A DNA stretch of 39,188 nt, from contig JAJQCQ010000049.1 in NCBI GenBank assembly GCA_021202635.1, positions 1 through 39,188 on the forward strand. The letters are read 5' to 3'. Numbering within the stretch: position 1 is the stretch's first letter; each line of letters begins with the position of its first letter. Both the position numbers and the translations under genes were made by a program. The notes beneath the pieces were generated by a model. It had not been told where the DNA came from, searched no databases, and saw only the letters and a list, made by a program, of their open reading frames with translations. Below are positions 31,896-39,188 of this stretch, piece by piece. The stretch comes from Lachnospiraceae bacterium. Lineage in GTDB: Bacteria; Bacillota; Clostridia; Lachnospirales; Lachnospiraceae.

Positions 31896-33605
31896 ATGCC
31901 AAAAAAAGCTGCATTGGGCATTACAGAATTTGAAGATATCATAGGAAGAAATGCGTTCTATGTAGATAAGACATATTTTATCAGAGACTGGTATAACAGT
32001 CTGGATCAGGTGACGCTGATCACCCGTCCAAGGCGGTTTGGAAAGACTCTGACTTTGAACATGGTAGAGACATTTTTTTCCATGCGGTTCAGGGACAGAG
32101 GTGATTTATTCGAGGGCCTTTTGATCTGGGAGGATGCGGATTTCAAGGGACTCCAGGGAACGATTCCTGTCATTAATTTCAGTCTGGCGAATGTAAAGCA
32201 GGACACCTGTGAAAGTATGTGTTATGCGATGCGGACATTGCTTTCCCAGCTGTTTCGCAGGCATTCCTATTTGCTGGATTCAGACAGGCTTTCTATATTT
32301 GAAAAAGAAATGTTTCAACGTGTACTCAGAAGAGAAACAGCAGATGAGGATTGTATGACGGCCATTCAGTTTCTGTCACAGTGTATGTATGAACACTTTG
32401 GGAAAAAGGTGATGATCCTGATCGATGAGTACGATACTCCGATGTTGGAAGCATATACTGCTGGCTATTGGGAGGAGGCGATTAAATATATCCGCCGTAT
32501 GTTTCATGCCGCGTTCAAGGACAATCCATGGCTGGATCGGGGATTAATGACTGGAATTACCAGGATCACACAGGAATCGATTTTTTCTGATCTGAATAAT
32601 CCGCGTGTTGTGACAACCACAGTAGAGATGTATGAGACCTGTTTTGGCTTTACTGAAAAGGAAGTGTTTGACGCTCTGGAAGAGTATGGCCTTTCCGATC
32701 AGAAAGAGGAAGTAAAACGCTGGTATGATGGATTCCGCTTTGGAAAGCAGAGTGAGATTTATAATCCATGGTCAATCATTAACTTCCTGAGCGAAAAGAA
32801 GCTAAAACCCTATTGGATGAACACCAGCGGGAACACACTGGTTGGCAAGCTGGTGCAAGAAGGATCTCTGCGCATCAAGGATGAATTTGAAACGCTGTTG
32901 CAGGGTGGTTCTATCGTGACGAAAATCGATGAATCCATTACTTATACAGATCTGTCGGACGACTCGAAAACGGTGTGGAGCTGGTTCCTGACCACCGGTT
33001 ATGTCAGGATTGTGCAGGAACGGGAAAAAGGGTATGAGATACAGCTGACAAACTATGAAGTGCGGGAAGCTTTTTGTCATTTGATTGAAAAATGGTTTGC
33101 GAAATCTTATGACAATTATACCGGATTTATCGAAATGCTGTTAAAGGGAAATCTGGAAGGGATGCAGCGGTATATGGAGAAAGTGACATTACGCACGTTT
33201 AGCTTTTTTGATGTGGGTGGTGCTTCTTCGGAGAGCGAAATGGCAGAACAGTTTTATCATGGATTTACGCTTGGACTGATCGCTGACCTGAATGATACAC
33301 ATATACTGACATCGAACAGAGAGAGTGGCTTTGGACGGTACGATGTGTCGATTGAACCTTTGGATAAGACGCAGGATGGTATTATTATTGAGTTTAAAGT
33401 GTTTGACTCGAAAAAAGAACAATCACTGAACGATACCGCGAGACGGGCGCTTGATCAGATTCGGGATATGAAATATGAAACAGATTTGAAAGCAAGAGGA
33501 ATTCGGAAAGTTCGAAAATATGGGTTTGCTTTTCGGGGAAAAGAAGTACTGATTGAAGAAGAAAAACGGGAAGATTGTAATACAGATCAGAAAAATATCT
33601 CATAA
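31896..33605 (+). CDS. AAA-ATPase-like / PD-(D/E)XK nuclease domain protein
   Basis: This 569-residue protein starts with the AAA-ATPase_like (PF09820) module. It has ITEFEDIIGRNAFYVDKT, the P-loop TRPRRFGKTLTLNM, Walker B-like VMILIDEYDTPML near 170-182, then TGITRITQESIFSDLNN and the KRWYDGFRFG motif. The C-terminus (about 450-555) is a PD-(D/E)XK-type module (PF08011) with RYDVSIEP, IIIEFKVF and a trailing Lys. AGGAGGGG lies before the ATG. The family is very common and multi-copy in gut Clostridia and Bacteroides, often in accessory DNA. Its function is unproven; mobile or defence roles are suspected. Confidence 0.9.
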   Translation: MPKKAALGITEFEDIIGRNAFYVDKTYFIRDWYNSLDQVTLITRPRRFGKTLTLNMVETFFSMRFRDRGDLFEGLLIWEDADFKGLQGTIPVINFSLANVKQDTCESMCYAMRTLLSQLFRRHSYLLDSDRLSIFEKEMFQRVLRRETADEDCMTAIQFLSQCMYEHFGKKVMILIDEYDTPMLEAYTAGYWEEAIKYIRRMFHAAFKDNPWLDRGLMTGITRITQESIFSDLNNPRVVTTTVEMYETCFGFTEKEVFDALEEYGLSDQKEEVKRWYDGFRFGKQSEIYNPWSIINFLSEKKLKPYWMNTSGNTLVGKLVQEGSLRIKDEFETLLQGGSIVTKIDESITYTDLSDDSKTVWSWFLTTGYVRIVQEREKGYEIQLTNYEVREAFCHLIEKWFAKSYDNYTGFIEMLLKGNLEGMQRYMEKVTLRTFSFFDVGGASSESEMAEQFYHGFTLGLIADLNDTHILTSNRESGFGRYDVSIEPLDKTQDGIIIEFKVFDSKKEQSLNDTARRALDQIRDMKYETDLKARGIRKVRKYGFAFRGKEVLIEEEKREDCNTDQKNIS

Positions 33606-33690
33606 AAAGGATTCGACAATTCTTGAAACAAAAGAGAGTATACAGATATCTGTAAAAAAGAATATTGCGATTATAGTGAAACTTGTTGAG

Positions 33691-33717
33691 GACGTTCAGA
33701 AATGAGCGTCTTTTTTT
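33691..33717 (+). terminator. Rho-independent terminator of the AAA-ATPase-like gene
   Basis: GACGTTCA (33691-33698) and TGAGCGTC (33703-33710) form an 8-bp stem with a GAAA loop, followed by seven T. Confidence 0.85.
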
Positions 33718-33818
33718 ATGTATGCAGGTGTAGAAAATTATGTTTACTTTTTTTATTGCCTTTTGCTCAGGAGGCTTTTGCGGAGTCGTAACGATGTGTA
33801 TGTGCTTAGCTGCCGGGA

Positions 33819-34433
33819 ATGCAGACCGCAGAGATGGCGAGTCCCATATCCCACAGCAAAGCTGTAGGACAAACTATAACAATTATGACAAAAAGGGGGA
33901 TGGAAAGGAATGAATCCGCATTGGAGGCGGAAGTTCCGGAACTGGAAGGTGTCCTGGAAAAGCTGGATGAGGATGAGATTGTGACTGCAGAAGATATTGT
34001 GGTCGGGTATGGCAGCAGCTTTAACCCAGGGGAGGATTTTGACGGCCTCTCTTATAAGGAAGAAAAGGTGGAGATCACGCTCCATGAAGCCAAAAGTGAG
34101 AGCGGATATGCCTTCACGACCAGCCGTGCTGACACATACCAGGCGGTCTATTATGTGGAGCCTGTAAGTGGCAGTCCAACTTATCAGATTGCCCGTGTAA
34201 TTATTGTAAAGGAATCAGAATCAGACAGCGCAAGTGCTGTTTCTGATGAGGGAAGCGGCAGTGAGGACTCCGAAGATTCCGATGATGGTGCCCCTGACCC
34301 GCAAGTGGGTACGTCAGAAGGAAGTATTGAAGCTTGGACTCCCGCAGACGATTTCACTCAACCTGGTATTCCCGGCAGCGCTGCCATTTGCGGCTGCGGG
34401 TTTTGTAAAAATAGACGGGGTATCCCCGTTTGA
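33819..34433 (+). pseudogene. Fragment of a secreted/surface protein
   Basis: The 204-codon frame lacks a signal peptide and a convincing start. Residues about 40-130 (YGSSFNPGEDFDGLSYKEEK, then ITLHEAKSESGYAF and QAVYYVEPVSG) look like a beta-sandwich module of a large surface protein. A Ser/Asp/Glu-rich linker follows. The tail shifts into low-quality sequence while another frame takes over (see 34234-34638). The 5' end contains a hairpin ACAGC-AAA-GCTGT (33853-33865) flanked by GTCC/GGAC. I read it as a broken cargo gene of the conjugative element. Confidence 0.5.
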
Positions 34434-34638
34434 ATATCTGAAAAGGCGGCGGGCAGTGACCAGGAGACCATTGTATCGGTACCAGCCGCTTGTATTTAGA
34501 GAGATGGATGTCGGCTGGAACCTGCAGCAGGGGATGCAGCCGCCGGACGGCCTGGAGAAACCTGTAAAACCAGGCCGCATACAGTCTCACTATTATCATG
34601 TATCCCGATTATCCAGGACAGTACATTTTACTACTTGA
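34234..34638 (+). pseudogene. PrgI-like conjugation protein fragment
   Basis: In this frame the residues ISLNLVFPAALPFAAAGFV form a membrane helix followed by KIDGVSPFEYLKRRR and RRPLYRYQ. This matches the second half of small PrgI-type membrane proteins of Firmicutes conjugative elements (helix, then GF-x-x-x-x-GM/V-x(3-4)-Y/F). The first helix region is missing, and the frame overlaps the preceding surface-protein fragment. The assignment is tentative and rests on this pattern and on MobC, relaxase and VirD4 genes downstream. Confidence 0.4.
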
Positions 34639-35029
34639 GGAGGCATCGGATGCTGCGGAAGAATCTGAAATTGTGGGAGAACTGGAGACACAGACTGAGA
34701 GTGGAGCAAATGAGCGGATGTAGGAAGCAATTGAGATTCAGAGTGGGCAGAACTCCAGTGAAACGGGACGAAAGTACGATGCTACGACACTTTCCATGAC
34801 AGGGATTCCGACAACACTGCTGAATTATCTTTCAAACCGCTATGAGCTGCAGTATACACTCTACGATTATCTGTATCGGAATGGTTACAGTGATGTGACT
34901 GCTGCGGCGATTAGTTCGTATGAGATCGACGAGGATACTCGGACGGCGACGATTACATTCACTTTGTCGGATGGCAGCAGCCTGACTGGAATTTACAGCC
35001 GGGACGACAATTCCTATTCGTACCAGTAG
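34598..35029 (+). pseudogene. Unidentified ORF split by an in-frame TAG
   Basis: From ATG 34598 the frame reads 41 residues (YPGQYILLLEEASD and on) to a TAG at 34721-34723. It then continues open to TAG at 35027-35029, with an ATG at 34796 that gives a 77-residue product. That product includes LLNYLSNRYELQYTLYDYLY, then RNGYSDVTAAAISSYEID and a beta-rich end. Either a nonsense mutation split one gene, or a short downstream gene survives. The family is unknown to me. Confidence 0.45.
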
Positions 35030-35046
35030 AAAATAGAATCTTGTGA

Positions 35047-35074
35047 TTGCAGTCCGGTGAAAATCTGATATAAT
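35047..35074 (+). promoter_or_regulatory. Extended -10 promoter for the Rpn-family gene
   Basis: TATAAT (35069-35074) is perfect and preceded by TGA (extended -10). TTGCAG at 35047-35052 is a weak -35 with 16-base spacing. Confidence 0.6.
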
Positions 35075-35107
35075 GAAAGTGCCACAGGAAATCAGGAGAA
35101 AAGCTTT

Positions 35108-36097
35108 ATGAGAAGAGACAACACGAAGGCAGATGTAAGGCTGAAAGACTTCTGGCGCGACAATGGTCGGTTTGCGGACCTTTTCAATGCAGTCTTATTT
35201 GATGGACAGGAGATTTTGAAACCGGATGCGTTGGAAGAAGCAGATACGGATGTGTCAGGTGTTATTCAGCTGAAAAAGTATCAGGAATCACTTGTGCGGG
35301 CAAGGGATGTGGTTAAGAAGACAGCATATGGCGCAGATTTTGTAATCTGGGGTATCGAGAACCAGCAGCGTGTACATTATGCTTCCCCACTTCGGACTCT
35401 CTTGTATGATGGATTAGGGTATCTGAAAGAATACAATGAGATTACCAGACAACGCAAAGAGGATTCAGAACAGAAAACAGAAGATGAGTTTCTTTCGAAA
35501 ATGCGTAAGGAAGACAGGCTTCACCCGATTTTTTCAATTACTGTGTATTATGGGGAAAAGGAATGGGATGGTCCGCTCTGCCTGAGAGATATGATTGTTG
35601 ATATGCCGGAACCGATGGCGAACCTTTTTTCAGATTATAAGATGAATTTGGTTCAGGTTCGCGACAGCGACAAATATATTTTCAATAATGAGGATGTTAA
35701 GACAGTGTTCAATGTTTCCAGTGAATTTTTTAAAGGAAATATTGAAACGATTAAAGAGCACTACAAAGAAAAAAACCTTCAGCCTGAACTTATTGCAGTT
35801 ATTGGGAAAATCACAGAATCATCGTTTCTTATGCAAAAAGGGAAGCGTGGAAAGGAGCCGATAAATATGTGTACTGCTTTGGAACAATGGGAATTAAAAG
35901 AGTTTGAAAAAGGGAAAAAACAGGGACTAGAAAAAGGCGAAAAGCTGGGATTAGAAAAAGGAACTCGTCTGGGAATTATGCAACGCGACAGAGAGTTAAT
36001 TCATAAATGGACAGCTTTGGGCTTTGAAGCACGTGAAATAGCTGATCTTCTTAGCTTGCCGGAGGAAGAAGTGCGTAAGGAACAGGCCAGGAAATAG
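35108..36097 (+). CDS. Rpn-family recombination-promoting nuclease / PD-(D/E)XK transposase-like protein
   Basis: This 329-residue protein belongs to the Rpn (YhgA-like) family. It starts with KDFWRDNGRFADLFNAVLFDG, here cited by its core FADLFNAVLF. The nuclease Asp and Glu come in YGADFVIWGIENQQ, the nuclease core continues through LHPIFSITVYYGEKEWDGP, and a helical charged C-terminal region holds repeated KKQGLEKGEKLGLEKG units. E. coli Rpn proteins are DNA endonucleases that promote RecA-independent recombination; a role here is inferred. AGGAG lies shortly before the ATG. It has its own promoter and terminator, typical of a single-gene accessory insertion. Confidence 0.88.
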   Translation: MRRDNTKADVRLKDFWRDNGRFADLFNAVLFDGQEILKPDALEEADTDVSGVIQLKKYQESLVRARDVVKKTAYGADFVIWGIENQQRVHYASPLRTLLYDGLGYLKEYNEITRQRKEDSEQKTEDEFLSKMRKEDRLHPIFSITVYYGEKEWDGPLCLRDMIVDMPEPMANLFSDYKMNLVQVRDSDKYIFNNEDVKTVFNVSSEFFKGNIETIKEHYKEKNLQPELIAVIGKITESSFLMQKGKRGKEPINMCTALEQWELKEFEKGKKQGLEKGEKLGLEKGTRLGIMQRDRELIHKWTALGFEAREIADLLSLPEEEVRKEQARK

Positions 36098-36134
36098 CCT
36101 GACAGTCATTTGATGAAATCAATAGTTTTACGAG

Positions 36135-36167
36135 AACCGTCTTGTTGTTTTGGCAGGACGGTTTTTT
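36135..36167 (+). terminator. Rho-independent terminator of the Rpn-family gene
   Basis: AACCGTCTTG (36135-36144) pairs with CAGGACGGTT (36154-36163, one G-T pair), followed by a T-run. Confidence 0.85.
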
Positions 36168-36219
36168 GTTGCTTGTTTTTGGAAAAAGGATTTGCAAGTT
36201 TAACTGGGAAGGTATATCA

Positions 36220-36591
36220 ATGGAAAAGATAATCACAGCTTCCGGAAAAGGGATTCAGGTAGGAAACGGAGATTTTTCTGAACATGTGCATTGTCTGCAG
36301 GCCGTTGTGTTTTTGGAAAAAATGCTTGGTGAAAAGATTCCGGGAAATCGGTTTGAAGCTGGCAAAATATCCAGCGGAAGAAAAAAGCAGAAGCAAATCG
36401 AGAAACAAGTAAGTGAGATTCGAAGCTGGGTGCGTTTTTTGCAGTTCAGTGAAGAGGAAGCGATTATCCTCACACCATCACTCAAAATATTGGATGAGGA
36501 AATTCAACCGCTCACATTGGATGACCTTGGAACTTTGCTCTTTGCGGATCAGAAAAAATCTGGATTCACCAGCCAGATGGGAGGTGAATGA
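36220..36591 (+). CDS. Small unidentified protein with charged helical middle
   Basis: This 123-residue ORF begins MEKIITASGKGI with GGGAAGG upstream. The open frame upstream of ATG 36220 overlaps a terminator and is not used. The middle (SSGRKKQKQIEKQVSEIRSW) is strongly charged and may form a coiled coil. No family is recognised. It lies at the edge of the conjugative-element remnant, before the oriT-like region. Confidence 0.55.
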   Translation: MEKIITASGKGIQVGNGDFSEHVHCLQAVVFLEKMLGEKIPGNRFEAGKISSGRKKQKQIEKQVSEIRSWVRFLQFSEEEAIILTPSLKILDEEIQPLTLDDLGTLLFADQKKSGFTSQMGGE

Positions 36592-36747
36592 AAAATCAGT
36601 TGTTGTTTCTGTTCCTTGTGTTGAACGGGAGAGGCAGGTCTTTTGTATATGACACAGAACCTTATTTTGATTTTTATATTTGCCGTCCTCCAAACGGCGT
36701 TACCAGGGGTCTCAGGGGGCGCTGGACGTCCGTTTAGCGCGGACCGG

Positions 36748-36774
36748 AGCGAAGCGTAGAAATGAAGCGAAGCG
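36748..36774. repeat. Direct repeat AGCGAAGCG, 18-base period
   Basis: AGCGAAGCG occurs at 36748-36756 and 36766-36774. It lies next to the inverted repeat GCGCT/AGCGC (about 36720-36740) in the putative oriT. Confidence 0.6.
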
Positions 36775-36802
36775 GAAGAGTTTCCCCTGACAAGATGCCG
36801 TT

Positions 36803-36831
36803 GTGAAACGAAAGTGAAACAGAAGTGAAAC
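36803..36831. repeat. Three GTGAAAC iterons with 11-base period
   Basis: GTGAAAC occurs at 36803-36809, 36814-36820 and 36825-36831, exactly one helical turn apart, upstream of mobC. Confidence 0.75.
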
Positions 36832-36907
36832 AACAGGCGTATCTTGCCATTTCCTTTGGAAATGTAGACTCCTGCAGCCCTTCAATTGAGGGTGGCAGCC
36901 TGGAAAA

Positions 36908-36964
36908 TGTTACAGAATTGTTACATCCAAAAACGAGCAGAAAAGTTGTTACAAAAATGTTACG
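36908..36964. repeat. Two pairs of TGTTACA iterons with 11-base spacing
   Basis: TGTTACA lies at 36908-36914, 36919-36925 and 36947-36953, and TGTTACG at 36958-36964. Within each pair the spacing is 11 bases. They are followed by TTGGGGC-A-GCCCCAA (36972-36986) and CCCGC-GAA-GCGGG (37009-37021), two tight hairpins of the kind found at oriT. Confidence 0.7.
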
Positions 36965-37065
36965 AGCCATTTTGGGGCAGCCCCAATATCTGAATTTTTG
37001 AAGCTGACCCCGCGAAGCGGGCGGAAATGGAAAAAGAAAAAAGCACAGAAAGGGGGCAGGAGCTT

Positions 37066-37542
37066 ATGGCGAACAAAACAGTCTGGAAAGCGTTTCGCTG
37101 CACAGAAGAGGAAGCTGTGGAGCTTTCCAAGCAGGCCGAAAAAAATCGGTTGTCTGAGTCGGAGTACATCAGACGCAAGGTTTTTATGCTGCCGCAGGAG
37201 ACGAATCTGCTGCTGCAGGAGCTTAAGCATTACGATTTAAAAATCGGGAATAACATCAACCAGATTGTGCGGAGCTGCAATTCGAAGAAATTCATCAGCA
37301 GCTATGATTACCAGGAGTTGGTGGAGTACCTCGAAAAACTGGATGAGAAGTATTACGAGTTAATTCGGCAGTTAAAGAAGCAGAACGAAAACAGATTTTA
37401 CCTGGCAGGACTCACTTATCAGCCGGGGAATGGATATGAAGGAGAAGAGCAGAATTCCGATAATGATTCAGATTCGGAAGAATGGGTTATGGATGAGGAT
37501 TCTGAAAATAGTGCAGCCTCTGCAGACGGAAAGGGTGGATAG
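37066..37542 (+). CDS. mobC: MobC-family mobilisation (relaxosome) protein
   Basis: This 158-residue protein begins with a ribbon-helix-helix-like segment (WKAFRCTEEEAVELSKQAEK, LSESEYIRRKVF). Then come the MobC core LKIGNNINQIVRSCNS and YLEKLDEKYYELIRQLKK, and a very acidic C-terminus. It would bind oriT DNA and assist the relaxase. ATG 37066 is chosen over 37027 because AGGAG lies 5 bases upstream. The stop is 2 bases before the relaxase start. The iterons just upstream are its natural binding-site candidates. Confidence 0.85.
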   Translation: MANKTVWKAFRCTEEEAVELSKQAEKNRLSESEYIRRKVFMLPQETNLLLQELKHYDLKIGNNINQIVRSCNSKKFISSYDYQELVEYLEKLDEKYYELIRQLKKQNENRFYLAGLTYQPGNGYEGEEQNSDNDSDSEEWVMDEDSENSAASADGKGG

Positions 37543-37544
37543 AG

Positions 37545-38195
37545 ATGGCGGTGACACGGCTCCTTCGCATCAAGGAGACAAAGGGGAGTAACAGGGCCTC
37601 GCACCTGAAAAAGAATATTTTTTACATTTGCCGGGATGACAAAACGGGGAACGGTCTCTGGATTGGGGGAAACGCGGGCAGGACGCCGGATGTGATTTAC
37701 CGGACGATGGTGGAAAATAAAAAATTCTGGTGTAAGGAAGACGGGAGCCAGGCATTCCACTATATGCTTTCTTTTCCGCCGGACTGCGGCATTGATGAAG
37801 CGACGGCGTTTCAGGTCGCGGAAGAATTTTGTAATGAACTGCTTGGGGAGAACTATTACTATGTTTTTGCAGTCCACAATGACCGGGCGCATATTCACGT
37901 ACATATCACGTTTGATTCCGTATCAAAAACCGATGGCCTGAAATTTCATTCCCCCAAGGGGGATTGGGAGAAACGCATTCAGCCGATCACGGATGCCGGA
38001 TGGAATCCATACCGTGATTATCCCCAAGTCAGATCAATATCAGGTGACAACCGGGGGCGGCATTTTCTGCCGGGCGGCAATCTATACGGAGAAAATGTAC
38101 CAGGTGGTCAACATGAAAAACGGTGCAATGGAATTGTCCTCTGGTCAGGAAGTGGCGGAAGCGATGAAGAAACCGGACATTCGGATGGAAAATGA
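37545..38195 (+). pseudogene. Relaxase (MobA/VirD2-like), 3'-truncated
   Basis: The N-terminal 145 residues are a good MOBP-type relaxase. They include HLKKNIFYICRDDKT, FHYMLSFPP, and the metal-binding AHIHVHITFDSV with H116, H118 and H120. After KGDWEKRIQPITDA the sequence becomes unrelated low-complexity residues and stops at 216, well short of the 400-plus residues normal for the family. The DNA there encodes the end of a different protein in another frame (37993-38400). A deletion fused the two. The catalytic domain may still fold, but the C-terminal region is lost. Confidence 0.75.
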
Positions 38196-38400
38196 GCGGT
38201 TGAAGAATCTTGCACATAACCTGAACCTGGAAATTGACCGGACAGAACGCAAAGAGCAGACAATTCGCAAAAACCAGCCAGATCTGAGCGTGGAGAGCAG
38301 CAAGAAGAATCAAAACCAGAAGAATCCAAATCAGAAGTCTCAGACAAGGAATTTGGTTGAAAACCCTACGAGGCCGATCAAGCCGCATAGCAGGACATAG
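37993..38400 (+). pseudogene. C-terminal part of an unidentified conjugative-element protein
   Basis: This 135-codon frame overlaps the relaxase remnant. It reads VTTGGGIFCRAAIYTEKMYQ and then a helical basic region (NERLKNLAHNLNLEIDRTER), finishing in an Asn/Gln/Lys-rich tail. Codon use and composition look like a true coding frame whose N-terminus was removed. An internal ATG (37993) lacks a ribosome binding site. I cannot name the family. Confidence 0.45.
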
Positions 38401-38416
38401 ACAGGGGTGACTGATT

Positions 38417-39188
38417 TTGAATATGCTGAACAAGAAGAAGCCGAACTATGGTTTCTTTTTCTTTTTATTCTTTCTTGCCGTGTATGTTGGGTACTGTCTT
38501 GGAAAGCTTTATGGTCAGAAGATCAGTCTGGATAATCTGACGGATCTTCTGCAGGAGGTACTGACACATCCATTACCGTTTGAGATAACTCCAATTACGT
38601 CGCGGACCATTCTGGTAGCGATCCTGGTTTGGCTGATTGCTTTTGCTTATGATATGAGCAACCGACGTAATTATATGCCCGGACGCGAGTCCGGCTCCGG
38701 CCGGATTGCTATGCCGCAGGAGATTAACAAAAAGCTGATGGACAGCGATGGAGTGAAAAATAAGATTTTCTCCGAGCATATCCGCATCAGCATGAATACA
38801 CGCATGACAGGGCTGAATAACAATGTGCTGATCATAGGCGGTTCTGGCGCGGGGAAATCCTTCTTTGTAGTAAAGCCAAATGGCTATAACTGTGGCTATA
38901 CCTCATACGTGTTCTGTGATCCAAAAGGCGGCGGGAATCCCGTTGAGTCCATGCTGTATCAGGTGGAGAATTATCTTGGAATCTTTGAGGAGTCAACGGC
39001 CTTCGGAGAGATGCGAAAACGGTCCGATTATAGAGAGGAGCATCAGATCGTTCCAACGGGGGATGGTTATTTCTATAAAAATAAAGTCCTGCTGCCGGTG
39101 ATTTCCAGGAACACGGTTCCGGTTAAGACCGGACTGGGACGACTTACGAAGCATCCAGTGATCGGATGCTTTTATAAAGGCAGAATCC
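38417..39188 (+). CDS. VirD4/TraG-type coupling protein, N-terminal part, disrupted and 3' partial
   Basis: The start is TTG 38417 (AGGGG 9 bases upstream) or ATG 38423. Two membrane segments (about 10-28 and 62-80) precede ARNYMPGRESGSGRIAMPQE-like residues and Walker A IIGGSGAGKS, then the TSYVFCDPKGG strand typical of coupling proteins. From about 38930 the frame stays open but no longer resembles TraG (NPVESMLYQVENYLGIFEES and on). The expected continuation after DPKG is absent, so a recombination joint is likely. The ORF runs off the window end. Confidence 0.7.
   Translation, partial: MNMLNKKKPNYGFFFFLFFLAVYVGYCLGKLYGQKISLDNLTDLLQEVLTHPLPFEITPITSRTILVAILVWLIAFAYDMSNRRNYMPGRESGSGRIAMPQEINKKLMDSDGVKNKIFSEHIRISMNTRMTGLNNNVLIIGGSGAGKSFFVVKPNGYNCGYTSYVFCDPKGGGNPVESMLYQVENYLGIFEESTAFGEMRKRSDYREEHQIVPTGDGYFYKNKVLLPVISRNTVPVKTGLGRLTKHPVIGCFYKGRI

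Larger units (their letters stand above)
36592..39188 (+). mobile_element. Mobilisation end of a decayed integrative conjugative element
   Basis: An oriT-like spacer (36592-37065), MobC, a relaxase N-terminus and a VirD4/TraG N-terminus follow in the standard order of Tn1549/CTn-type Firmicutes elements. Both large genes are truncated and joined to unrelated sequence, and conjugation-like fragments also occur at 34234-34638. No integrase or attachment site is visible; the right end is outside the window. Confidence 0.7.

Noticed and set aside
36800-36970. CRISPR array
   Set aside because: The repeats are only 7 bases at 11-base period with no spacers of typical size and no cas genes; they are iterons.
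37980-38935. Group II intron insertion as the cause of the relaxase and TraG breaks
   Set aside because: No GTGCG-type 5' intron end, no domain V-like hairpin and no reverse-transcriptase ORF are visible at the joints.

Overview
The window looks like a chromosomal segment of a gut Clostridia, most likely Lachnospiraceae. The basis is strong AGGAGG-type ribosome binding sites, the gene style (ECF sigma factor with a DUF4367-type anti-sigma protein, DUF4143 and AAA-ATPase-like proteins, Rpn nucleases, a decayed conjugative element) and moderate GC. I see no rRNA, tRNA or CRISPR array. Species cannot be named from the sequence alone.

Region 1 (1-6936) is an export and envelope-stress block. It holds the tail of an unknown gene, an ABC-2-like permease, a BcrA-type ATPase, a large secreted Ser/Glu-rich membrane-anchored protein and a small one-TM protein. 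An ECF sigma factor follows behind a recognisable ECF promoter (GGAAC-N17-CGTC), then its likely membrane anti-sigma partner. Short palindromic elements sit inside or at the edges of several of these genes.

Region 2 (6937-13513) is mixed housekeeping and accessory DNA: a rubredoxin-domain NAD(P)H/FAD oxidoreductase, a convergent YdjM-like membrane hydrolase, a Uma2 nuclease, a truncated DUF4143 protein, two copies of a short unidentified domain, and a sensor kinase/response regulator pair on the minus strand.

Region 3 (13514-30563) is the most coherent block and the best candidate for an undescribed pathway. It has a secreted acidic protein, a Tat-exported peptide-type solute-binding protein, a full Dpp/Opp-type ABC importer (two permeases, two ATPases), a four-TM protein and an alpha/beta hydrolase. 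Two overlapping LysR regulators are divergent from a metallo-beta-lactamase-fold hydrolase, which is followed by a PH-like membrane protein, a neutral-ceramidase-like protein and an ACMSD-type amidohydrolase that has lost its usual metal ligands. A VanH-like D-2-hydroxyacid dehydrogenase closes the block. The layout suggests uptake and stepwise hydrolysis of an amide- or ester-containing compound; the substrate is unknown.

Region 4 (30620-39188) starts with ribosomal protein L25 on the minus strand and then becomes accessory DNA: a truncated amidase, an AAA-ATPase-like/PD-(D/E)XK protein, gene fragments, an Rpn nuclease, and the mobilisation end of a conjugative element (iteron-rich putative oriT, MobC, truncated relaxase, truncated VirD4/TraG). 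Several genes here keep a good 5' end joined to unrelated sequence, so the element looks decayed by internal deletions.
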